From the NCBI GenBank assembly GCA_040006575.1, contig JBDTWS010000212.1, forward strand, positions 1 to 5,772: 5,772 nucleotides of DNA, given 5' to 3'. This stretch comes from UKL13-2 sp040006575. Lineage in GTDB: Bacteria; Pseudomonadota; Gammaproteobacteria; Burkholderiales; Usitatibacteraceae. A program made the position numbers and the translations under genes. Below the pieces are notes generated by a model, which was not told the origin of the DNA, did no database searches, and was given only the letters and a program-made list of their open reading frames with translations. This document shows, in pieces, positions 1-4,606 of the stretch (the stretch's first letter is position 1; each line of letters starts with the position of its first letter).

Positions 1-306
1 ATTGTTTCCACCACATTCCGGGCAAACCCGGCCTTCGGTGAGCGCGTGGCGGGTGATGCATTTACCTGCAACACCAACGCGCAGGTCAGTTGCGACCAGG
101 GAACCAACACCACCTTCCGGTTCCGCCTGCGCCCTGTCGATATGGCAACCATTGTTGCCACGGCGCGCGGCATCGACTCCGCGCTATCAGCCGATATTGC
201 GGACTATGCACTCGACAATTACAGCTTCAACACCCGCGTATTCGGCGATGCGGAAATCGGCCTCAGGATAAACGCCATCCGCATTGAAACGTTCATGCGT
301 GACTGA
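1..306 (+). CDS. C-terminal end of a secreted-type protein, paralog of the next gene (5' truncated by window edge)
   Basis: Reading frame 1 is open from the first base to the TGA at 304-306, giving 101 residues with no credible start; the gene begins outside the window. The first 13 residues (IVSTTFRANPAFG) match residues 431-443 of the complete gene at 440-2023 exactly. The match then continues with shared landmarks: a CX7C cysteine pair (C23/C31 here), LRPxDMA, a VA-AR stretch, LS-x2-IADYA and VFGxAxIGL. About half of the last 59 positions are identical. It is therefore a tandem paralog carrying the same unassigned C-terminal domain. This copy has about four extra residues after the CX7C pair. 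The domain's function is unknown. By analogy with the complete copy, export through a signal peptide and a disulfide at the cysteine pair are likely but not visible here. An ATG at 46 lies inside the conserved domain and is not a plausible start. Confidence 0.88.
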   Translation: MVSTTFRANPAFGERVAGDAFTCNTNAQVSCDQGTNTTFRFRLRPVDMATIVATARGIDSALSADIADYALDNYSFNTRVFGDAEIGLRINAIRIETFMRD

Positions 307-315
307 TTTCTCACG

Positions 316-344
316 GCGCGAGGGAGCTCGCGCGCCCTGCTTTT
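316..344 (+). terminator. Possible Rho-independent terminator after the truncated paralog
   Basis: A perfect 7-bp stem, GCGCGAG (316-322) with CTCGCGC (327-333), has a 4-base loop and starts 9 bases after the stop codon. An alternative pairing of GGCGCG (315-320) with CGCGCC (331-336) brings the stem end closer to the TTTT at 341-344. The T-run is short and lies 5-8 bases from the stem, so termination is plausible but not certain. Confidence 0.45.
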
Positions 345-373
345 GCTACTCAAGGTAGTCGCACACGTGACCG

Positions 374-394
374 CCGGAAATTTGCAAATACCGG
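374..394. promoter_or_regulatory. Palindromic site upstream of the DUF5648 gene
   Basis: A perfect 10-bp palindrome, ATTTGCAAAT (380-389), is flanked on both sides by CCGG (374-377 and 391-394), making a 21-base nearly symmetric site. It lies about 45 bases ahead of the start codon at 440. Having no loop, it suits a dimeric DNA-binding protein better than an RNA hairpin. No matching -35/-10 pair is obvious next to it. The regulatory role is inferred. Confidence 0.3.
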
Positions 395-439
395 AGAGAC
401 TGAGGGTGCGAAAATCGGGGCATTCTTTCGTGACTGCGG

Positions 440-2023
440 ATGTCGAACATGACCACGTCGTACCTGCACCGCCTGCCAATGATTGCCGCCTCTCTTTCCA
501 GCCGCACACGGCGAATTGCGTTCCTGGCGTTGCTGTCCACGCTTGCTGCATGGGCCCATGTGGTCGAGGCCGAAACCGTATTCGAGTACATCAACCTCAT
601 TAATGGCCGGCGCGTCCTGTTGACAGTGCCTGCGGAGATAAAGGCGGTCGTCAACGGTGAGGCCGGGCCGGGATGGGTTGATTCAGGCGTTACATTCACG
701 ATTCCGGCGGCCGGTTCGCAAGGCAGCAGTCCCGTGCACCGCTTCTATTCACCATCGGCCAACTCGCATTTCTATACAGCCAGCAACGTCGAATACAACG
801 CGTTGCGCCAGCCCGGCTCGGGCTGGAACTACGTCGGCGTCGAATTCAACGCCCAGACACCGGTCGATAATTTCTGTCCTGCGACCAGTCGCCATCCGGT
901 ATACCGGCTGTTCAACGCACGCGACACCACTAACGGCAACCGGCACCGCTACACGCCTGACCCCGACGTGGCCTATAACAATCTGCCGGCCGGCTGGGTC
1001 AATGAAGGCGTCGCTTTCTGTGCCATCAACTACACCAGGCTGGAGACTTTCCGCTTCCAACTTGGCTGGTCCACGGAACTTGAGCACCTAGCATCGCCGT
1101 TGTGCGGGGAAAGCTCACAGGCGCGCACAGCGTCGAACAGCTGCGTCAGCGTAATCAACCAACCTCTTCCCAAATTCGTGCTGACCACCTCCGCCCTGGG
1201 CGACGGCCCCTATTCGACGGGTTCCACCCCGCTGTTCGGTGTACGCACCGGCCTCACGCGCGCGGACGTTTTCACGGCCAGTGCCACCGGCGACCCGTAC
1301 GAAGTCGCGACCCACTCGTTCTTCCAGCGATACGTCAGTCTTTGCGCGATCCAGGCCACTTCCAACTGCTTTCTGGGCCTGAACCCGATCGGCGTCCATG
1401 TCAGTGGCGTTGATCGCATGGCAGCCACCACCAGCGTCAATCCCACGATGCAATTTCCCACCGCGACGCCGGCCTCGGTGGGCAGCGAAATCCGCGTCAG
1501 GCCATGGCTGGGCACGCCGAGGACGCTGCAGCTTTCGTTTTCGCTGGGCGTGGCGAGTCTCACGCGCAACAGCACGGACGCGCACGCGTATGGCCACCCC
1601 AGCATTGCTCTGTACGACACGGTTTCAGGACGACGCATCCTGATCAACGTTCTCGCGTATTCGACCGATCCCGCGCCCACCACCGCCGATGGCGACTACG
1701 CGGGGATCGACGCTGACACCGGCGCCGTCATCGTTTCAACCACGTTCCGCGCCAATCCTGCTTTCGGCGTGAACAAATCCGACGCCTACGCCAACTGCCT
1801 TACCAGTGAAAACATGCGCTGCGCCGGCAGATTCGCGTTCGTGCTCAGGCCCACAGATATGGCGTTCGTGGTGGCCAAGGCCCGCAAGCTGGATCCGCGG
1901 CTGTCACCGGCGATTGCCGATTATGCAATCGACCAATTCAACTTCAAGAATGAAGTGTTCGGCTTTGCGGACATCGGTCTGAATCTCGACCTGTTCAAGC
2001 TGGAAATACGGCTCACGGAGTAA
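440..2023 (+). CDS. Secreted DUF5648-repeat protein with an unassigned C-terminal domain
   Basis: This is a 527-residue protein. Residues 1-44 look like a Sec signal peptide: RTRR at 22-25, then hydrophobic IAFLALLSTLAAWA, then VEA|E as cleavage site. ATGs at 440, 449 and 479 are in frame and none has a clear Shine-Dalgarno; 479 would give a more usual 31-residue signal peptide. Residues about 99-196 match DUF5648 (HRFY..NSHFYT..., PVYRLFNA...RHRYT, GWVNEGVAFC). The GW-x2-x-GV-F unit occurs three times (79-86, 129-136, 186-193), so a partial extra repeat precedes the recognised domain. Residues about 198-527 are a domain I cannot assign. It is rich in short alternating hydrophobic stretches suggesting beta structure, with cysteine pairs C222/C235, C302/C310 and C453/C461. 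The last two are CX7C, and the final one is conserved in the upstream paralog. DUF5648 has no proven function; a surface or extracellular binding role is inferred. No catalytic motif is visible. Confidence 0.85.
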   Translation: MSNMTTSYLHRLPMIAASLSSRTRRIAFLALLSTLAAWAHVVEAETVFEYINLINGRRVLLTVPAEIKAVVNGEAGPGWVDSGVTFTIPAAGSQGSSPVHRFYSPSANSHFYTASNVEYNALRQPGSGWNYVGVEFNAQTPVDNFCPATSRHPVYRLFNARDTTNGNRHRYTPDPDVAYNNLPAGWVNEGVAFCAINYTRLETFRFQLGWSTELEHLASPLCGESSQARTASNSCVSVINQPLPKFVLTTSALGDGPYSTGSTPLFGVRTGLTRADVFTASATGDPYEVATHSFFQRYVSLCAIQATSNCFLGLNPIGVHVSGVDRMAATTSVNPTMQFPTATPASVGSEIRVRPWLGTPRTLQLSFSLGVASLTRNSTDAHAYGHPSIALYDTVSGRRILINVLAYSTDPAPTTADGDYAGIDADTGAVIVSTTFRANPAFGVNKSDAYANCLTSENMRCAGRFAFVLRPTDMAFVVAKARKLDPRLSPAIADYAIDQFNFKNEVFGFADIGLNLDLFKLEIRLTE

Positions 2024-2035
2024 ACAGCACGCGAC

Positions 2036-2066
2036 TTGCCGCGCGATGCAAGCGGGCTGCGATAAT
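2036..2066 (+). promoter_or_regulatory. Candidate sigma-70 promoter for the DUF6644 gene
   Basis: GATAAT (2061-2066) matches the -10 consensus at five of six positions. TTGCCG (2036-2041) matches the -35 at four of six. The spacer of 19 bases is longer than ideal. Transcription would start near 2073, inside the repeat cluster that follows, leaving a leader of about 43 bases. Support is moderate only. Confidence 0.35.
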
Positions 2067-2109
2067 GTGAGACCCTGTCCTCACAGGTACTGGCAAGTAC
2101 CTCACAAGT
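2066..2109. promoter_or_regulatory. Cluster of inverted and direct repeats (operator-like) ahead of the DUF6644 gene
   Basis: Three overlapping symmetries lie in 44 bases. First, TGTGAG (2066-2071) and CTCACA (2080-2085) form an inverted repeat with an 8-base spacer. Second, AGGTACT (2085-2091) and AGTACCT (2096-2102) form a perfect 7-bp hairpin with a GGCA loop. Third, CCTCACAGGT (2079-2088) recurs as CCTCACAAGT (2100-2109), a direct repeat 21 bases apart, or two helical turns. Position just downstream of the candidate -10 suits a repressor site; the hairpin could also act in the mRNA leader. TGTGA-N10-TCACA resembles a CRP half-site pair, but the spacer is 10 rather than 6, so CRP is unlikely. 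Confidence 0.4.
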
Positions 2110-2115
2110 GCGACT

Positions 2116-2580
2116 ATGCCCGCTCCCGATTTCCCGCTCACGGCCCTGCTGAAAAACGCCAGCTGGGCGCTGCCGCTCATCAAGACCGTGCACCTGTGGG
2201 GCATCGTATTCATGGTCGGCGCCGTGGTGATGTTCGACTTGCGCGTTCTGGGCCTCGCCAAAAATATTTCGATCCGTGCGCTGGCGAGATTCCTGTTGCC
2301 CCTGTCGCTGGCCGCCGTATTGATCGTTGTCCCCAGCGGCGCGCTGCTGCTGGCGGGGCATCCCAATGAATTGCTGGCCAATCGCATTTTCACCATCAAG
2401 ATTGGGCTGATTTTTCTTTCAGCCTGCAATGCACTGGCGTTCCATACCGGCCCATACGCGTCAGTCGCGCAATGGGACACCGGAAAACCTGCGCCACTTG
2501 CGGCAAAATTGCTGACCGCCATTTCCATCCTGCTGTGGCTGAGCGTGATCTTCTGTGGTCGCATGCTGGCCATAACCTAG
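2116..2580 (+). CDS. DUF6644-type four-helix inner membrane protein
   Basis: This is a 154-residue, mostly hydrophobic protein with four predicted membrane segments at about 19-45, 58-80, 91-110 and 130-152. The pattern matches what I know of DUF6644 proteins: TVHLWGIVFMVGAVVMFDLRVLGL in the first helix, SGALLLAG after the second, NRIFTIKIG entering the third, and a last helix ending LLWLSVIFCGRM. The function of the family is not established. Histidines H26 in helix 1 and H110 at the end of helix 3 are placed where haem or metal ligands could sit, but this is speculation. There is no convincing Shine-Dalgarno before the ATG; the start is chosen because it precedes the first helix with a normal short N-terminus. 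The gene is flanked by its own promoter-like region and a strong inverted repeat after the stop, so it looks monocistronic. Confidence 0.8.
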   Translation: MPAPDFPLTALLKNASWALPLIKTVHLWGIVFMVGAVVMFDLRVLGLAKNISIRALARFLLPLSLAAVLIVVPSGALLLAGHPNELLANRIFTIKIGLIFLSACNALAFHTGPYASVAQWDTGKPAPLAAKLLTAISILLWLSVIFCGRMLAIT

Positions 2581-2595
2581 AAACGTGAAAGTAAC

Positions 2596-2635
2596 GCTCC
2601 TGACATGTCACTACTGACAGTACGTTGTCAGGAGC
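2596..2635. promoter_or_regulatory. Nested inverted repeats of TGACA/TGTCA between DUF6644 and VOC genes
   Basis: A perfect 10-bp inverted repeat, GCTCCTGACA (2596-2605) with TGTCAGGAGC (2626-2635), encloses a 20-base spacer that itself carries the same half-site. TGACA/TGTCA occurs four times: 2601-2605, 2606-2610, 2615-2619 and 2626-2630. The first two make the palindrome TGACATGTCA; the last two make CTGACA-N6-TGTCAG (2614-2631). The outer stem starts 16 bases after the DUF6644 stop and could help end that transcript, but no T-run follows. Repeated half-sites fit an operator for the downstream operon, and the YafY-type regulator at 3392-4078 is the obvious candidate to bind it. That link is inference. 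Confidence 0.5.
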
Positions 2636-2682
2636 CGCCGTCCACAATGTGCCGGTAGCAGATTCAGACACAAGAATATCAA

Positions 2683-2688
2683 GAGGGG
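2683..2688 (+). promoter_or_regulatory. Ribosome binding site that decides the VOC start
   Basis: The purine run GAGGGG directly abuts the ATG at 2689, leaving no spacer, but stands 6 bases before the in-frame ATG at 2695. The second ATG is therefore the more likely start; the first would add only Met-Ala. Confidence 0.65.
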
Positions 2689-2694
2689 ATGGCC

Positions 2695-3048
2695 ATGTTG
2701 CAGGGACTGCGTACCGTGATTTATGGCATCAGTGATCTCGCCAAAGCGACGGAATGGTTCACACAGGTCACCGGCCATCCGCCCTATTTCAATCATCCGT
2801 TTTATGTCGGCTTCGATGTCGGCGGCTACGAACTCGGTTTGCTTCCCGATACGGACGGTGTCGCCACCTACTGGGGCACGCCCGACATCGAAGCCGAACA
2901 TGCGCGCCTGATCGCGCTTGGCGCCAAACCCAATGAGGAGATCAAGGATGTGGGCGACGGTATACGGGTGGCCACCGTGCGTGACCCCTTTGGCAATGTC
3001 ATCGGCATCATCGAAAATCCGCATTTCAAGGCCGGCCATGGCGGCTAG
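2695..3048 (+). CDS. VOC-superfamily (glyoxalase / bleomycin-resistance fold) protein
   Basis: The product is 117 residues from the ATG at 2695, or 119 from 2689. The length fits a single VOC protein of two beta-alpha-beta-beta-beta modules that pairs as a dimer. Module 1 is LRTVIYGISDLAKATEWFTQ followed by FYVGFDVGGYELGLL. Module 2 starts at DIEAEHARLIALGA and ends RDPFGNVIGIIENP, where DPFGN and the following Glu (residue 107 from 2695) are VOC hallmarks; that Glu is the usual last metal ligand, and the Glu in GGYELGL is the matching candidate in module 1. The substrate cannot be read from sequence: VOC members include glyoxalase I, ring-cleaving dioxygenases and antibiotic-binding proteins. 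It is first in a tight operon with the Cdd1-like and YafY-type genes, so expression is probably set by the repeat nest at 2596-2635. Confidence 0.85.
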   Translation: MLQGLRTVIYGISDLAKATEWFTQVTGHPPYFNHPFYVGFDVGGYELGLLPDTDGVATYWGTPDIEAEHARLIALGAKPNEEIKDVGDGIRVATVRDPFGNVIGIIENPHFKAGHGG

Positions 3049-3391
3049 TGCGCCCCCACCACGCTTGCCACGCTTGCCACGCTCGCCGCGCGCAACTCGT
3101 GTGAAATCCGAGCTGGAGCAAATCCCCAGTGTCGGCGCCAGCATTGCGGAGGATTTGATCAGCATGGGCATCACCCGGATTGCCCAGCTGAAAAATCGCA
3201 GTCCGGAGGCGCTGTACAAGAAGCTGAGCGATATGACGGGCGGCTACCAGGATCCGTGCGTGCTCTACACATTCCGCTGCGCGGTGTACTACGCCTCCCA
3301 CGCCACGCACGATGCGGAAAAACTGAAATGGTGGAACTGGAAAAACCTGCCCAGCTCCGAAGCGCGCAGCCGGAACAAGGGCCGCGGCTAA
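3038..3391 (+). CDS. Cdd1-type helix-hairpin-helix protein ('pathogenicity locus' family)
   Basis: This is a 117-residue protein. The ATG at 3038 overlaps the VOC gene by 11 bases and has AAGG at 3028-3031 with a 6-base gap, which supports this start; a GTG at 3101 is a weaker alternative. Residues 1-22 are a basic Pro/Arg tail (PRLPRLPRSPR) built on a 9-base tandem repeat at 3062-3088. Residues about 25-52 (LEQIPSVGASIAEDLISMGI) form a helix-hairpin-helix with the IPSVG turn, a fold that usually binds DNA non-specifically. The rest carries the Cdd1 signature GGYQDPCVLYTFRCAVYYA (68-86) and EKLKWWNWK (94-102). The family's biochemical role is unproven despite its name. The overlap with VOC and the zero-base junction with the YafY-type gene imply translational coupling. 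The reading frame continues upstream to 2918, but that part lies inside the VOC gene and is a shadow. Confidence 0.83.
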   Translation: MAASAPPPRLPRLPRSPRATRVKSELEQIPSVGASIAEDLISMGITRIAQLKNRSPEALYKKLSDMTGGYQDPCVLYTFRCAVYYASHATHDAEKLKWWNWKNLPSSEARSRNKGRG

Positions 3392-4078
3392 ATGCGGCGG
3401 GCAGACCGCCTGTTTGAAATCGTGCAGATCCTGCGTGGCCGCAGGCTCACGACCGCCCGCTACCTGGCCGAGCGGCTGGGTGTATCCGACCGCACCATCT
3501 ATCGCGACGTGCAGGACCTCTCGCTCTCCGGCGTGCCCGTGCTCGGAGAAGCCGGCGTGGGCTATGCGCTGAAAAAAGGTTTCGATCTTCCCCCGCTGAT
3601 GTTTGATTACGATGAAGTTGAAGCGCTGCTGATCGGCGCGCGCATGGCCAGTGCCTACGGCAGCCAGGAACTGGCGAAAAGTGCGGTCCGCGCCATGGAA
3701 AAAATTGCCGCGGTGCTGCCGGACAATCGCCGCGCCGCGCTGGAAACCACACAGGTATTCGTACCCGACTTTCACGTTGATCGCGCCGTGGCGGCGCGAT
3801 TTGAAATGCTGCGCCAGGCGGTCAAGGCCCGCCAGTTCGTGCAGGTCGATTACGCCACCGAAGACAACCGTGAATCGCAGCGTGACCTGCGCCCGCTTGC
3901 GCTGCATTTCTGGGGCGAGCGCTGGACGCTCGCCGCGTGGTGCGAACTGCGGCAGGCATTTCGCATGTTCCGGCTGGATCGCATGCGTGAGTTGAAGGTG
4001 CGGGAGAAAACTTTTCGCGATGAGCCGGGGAAGACGATTGCAGATTTTTTACGGCAGATTGGGCGGGATGAGGTTTGA
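3392..4078 (+). CDS. YafY-type HTH transcriptional regulator with WYL domain
   Basis: This 228-residue protein has the usual length for the YafY group. An N-terminal winged HTH spans residues about 3-60: RRADRLFEIVQILR, then LTTARYLAERLGVSDRTIYRDVQDL as helix-turn-helix and GVGYAL as wing. A linker follows (FDLPPLMFDYDEVEALLIGARM). The WYL domain is at about 137-205, with LRPLALHFWGERWTLAAWCELR and the conserved FRLDRM. The naming tripeptide is WTL here, common in this group. WYL domains sense ligands, including nucleic acids or small molecules in described cases; this one's ligand is unknown. The ATG follows the Cdd1 TAA with no gap (TAAATG), and AAGGG at 3377-3381 is 10 bases ahead. As last gene of the VOC-Cdd1 operon it probably regulates its own unit. 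The last 25 residues end without any extra domain. Confidence 0.9.
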   Translation: MRRADRLFEIVQILRGRRLTTARYLAERLGVSDRTIYRDVQDLSLSGVPVLGEAGVGYALKKGFDLPPLMFDYDEVEALLIGARMASAYGSQELAKSAVRAMEKIAAVLPDNRRAALETTQVFVPDFHVDRAVAARFEMLRQAVKARQFVQVDYATEDNRESQRDLRPLALHFWGERWTLAAWCELRQAFRMFRLDRMRELKVREKTFRDEPGKTIADFLRQIGRDEV

Positions 4079-4128
4079 GATTTGGTGTGATTTGGGTGGT
4101 GCGGATTGTTGCTTGCGTCAATGCCTGG

Positions 4129-4170
4129 TTCTTGGCGATCGGGGTTGTTTTTCTTGGGGATCGTGGTTGT
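4129..4170. repeat. Imperfect 20-base direct repeat, period 22
   Basis: Positions 4129-4148 and 4151-4170 match at 18 of 20 bases; both copies begin TTCTTGG and end GGTTGT, with differences at the 8th and 14th bases. The 22-base period is close to two helical turns. It may be a tandem slip duplication or a paired binding site; nothing decides between them. Confidence 0.6.
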
Positions 4171-4174
4171 AAAA

Positions 4175-4236
4175 CGCCATTTGGCGGGCTCTTCCAGTCG
4201 AAAATGGCTGGAGAGCCGCGCCAGCTCTGGAGTTTT
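4175..4236 (+). terminator. Competing hairpins with T-run, possible terminator of the VOC-Cdd1-YafY operon
   Basis: A long stem pairs GGCG-GGCTCT-CCAG (4183-4197) with CTGG-AGAGCC-CGCC (4208-4222), with two one-base bulges (T4193 and G4218). It competes with CGCCA/TGGCG (4175-4179/4182-4186) on its left and with AGAGC/GCTCT (4212-4216/4224-4228) on its right. The right-hand alternative is followed closely by TTTT (4233-4236). It lies about 100 bases past the operon stop. A terminator is possible; mutually exclusive hairpins could also be coincidental to a degenerate repeat. Confidence 0.35.
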
Positions 4237-4305
4237 ATCTGCTGAATTGAGAGAAGTTGAGGACAAGGTACAGCACATTGAATTCTGGAAATCCTCACCT
4301 CTCAC

Positions 4306-4423
4306 CCGTTCGCCCTGAGGTATCGAAGGGCATAGCGGGCTACGCTGCCTCGCAAGCCCATCCATGTGCTTCGATGCGCGTAGCGCACCTGTCCTTAGGC
4401 TCTCGAAGGACCAGCACGAACGG
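4306..4423. repeat. 118-base multi-stem intergenic repeat element
   Basis: The element is bounded by CCGTTCG (4306-4312) and its complement CGAACGG (4417-4423). Inside lie two flanking hairpins, GCCCT/AGGGC (4312-4316/4327-4331) and GTCCTT/AAGGAC (4391-4396/4406-4411), and a central pair GCTACGC/GCGTAGC (4339-4345/4378-4384). The whole can fold as a cruciform-like structure with side arms. Its ends resemble a dispersed proteobacterial intergenic repeat of the form CGCCCTGAG-N-TCGAAGGGC ending in CACGAACGG, which I recall from many genomes; copy number here cannot be judged from one window. Confidence 0.65.
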
Positions 4424-4434
4424 TAGAATTTCTA

Positions 4435-4476
4435 GGCGCGCTAAGCGGGAACGTATTCCGTTGGCTTAGGCGCGCC
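4435..4476. terminator. Long bulged hairpin before the Hsp70 promoter
   Basis: GGCGCGC-TAAGC (4435-4446) pairs with GCTTA-GGCGCGCC (4464-4476), giving 12 base pairs with a single bulge at G4469. The interior adds a GGAA/TTCC mini-stem (4448-4451/4456-4459). A run of six T (4488-4493) follows, but 11 bases after the stem, so it is not a textbook intrinsic terminator. It could block read-through into the Hsp70 gene or be part of the neighbouring repeat. Confidence 0.4.
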
Positions 4477-4491
4477 CACATGCCCCCTTTT

Positions 4492-4520
4492 TTGCGAACT
4501 CGTTACATCCTCGTTATAAT
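4492..4520 (+). promoter_or_regulatory. Sigma-70-type promoter of the Hsp70 gene
   Basis: TATAAT (4515-4520) is a perfect -10 and TTGCGA (4492-4497) matches the -35 at four of six positions, with the ideal 17-base spacer. Transcription would start near 4527 and leave a leader of about 80 bases before the ATG at 4607. No heat-shock (sigma-32) pattern is visible, so housekeeping expression is the simplest reading. Confidence 0.7.
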
Positions 4521-4606
4521 CCGCGTCCGCCGCAATTCTTGCCTCGCCCAACTCCATCAGCTATCGCTCGCGACGTTTCAACCTCGCGTATTCGATTCCG
4601 CAAAAA

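Larger units (their letters stand above)
4079..4606. other. Gene-free, repeat-rich intergenic region
   Basis: These 528 bases between the YafY-type stop and the Hsp70 start carry no reading frame resembling a known protein on either strand, and the ORFs that exist have no family motif. The first 170 bases are T/G-rich and look less GC-rich than the flanking genes. In order they hold a direct repeat (4129-4170), competing hairpins (4175-4236), a multi-stem repeat element (4306-4423), a long bulged hairpin (4435-4476) and the promoter of the Hsp70 gene (4492-4520). Confidence 0.7.

Noticed and set aside
1115..1683. Two long open frames on the minus strand within the DUF5648 gene
   Set aside because: They lie wholly opposite a gene with signal peptide, family motifs and a paralog; their translations show no family motif and are rich in Arg/Gly/Ala as expected for GC-rich shadow frames.
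2066..2085. CRP-type binding site (TGTGA/TCACA)
   Set aside because: The half-sites are present but separated by 10 bases; CRP needs 6, so the site is kept only as a generic operator candidate.
2612..2633. LuxR-type 'lux box' in CTGACA-N6-TGTCAG
   Set aside because: The 18-base dyad with CT at one end and AG at the other fits the loose lux-box format, but no luxI/luxR-type gene is in the window and the same half-site recurs in a different arrangement alongside it.
2918..3037. Longer N-terminus for the Cdd1-like gene starting at 2918
   Set aside because: It would overlap the conserved second half of the VOC gene, and the added residues are composition-biased without homology; the ATG at 3038 has a well-spaced AAGG.
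3026..3907. A 293-codon open frame on the minus strand opposite Cdd1 and YafY-type genes
   Set aside because: The + strand proteins here carry clear Cdd1 and WYL/HTH motifs. The antisense translation has no recognisable domain and is explained by GC-rich codon use.
4106..4469. Short + strand open frames in the intergenic region
   Set aside because: No ribosome binding site, no family resemblance, and they run through hairpins and the repeat element.
4306..4476. CRISPR array or tRNA in the structured intergenic DNA
   Set aside because: There are no regularly spaced identical repeats, and no cloverleaf with T-arm or anticodon features; the stems are nested palindromes instead.
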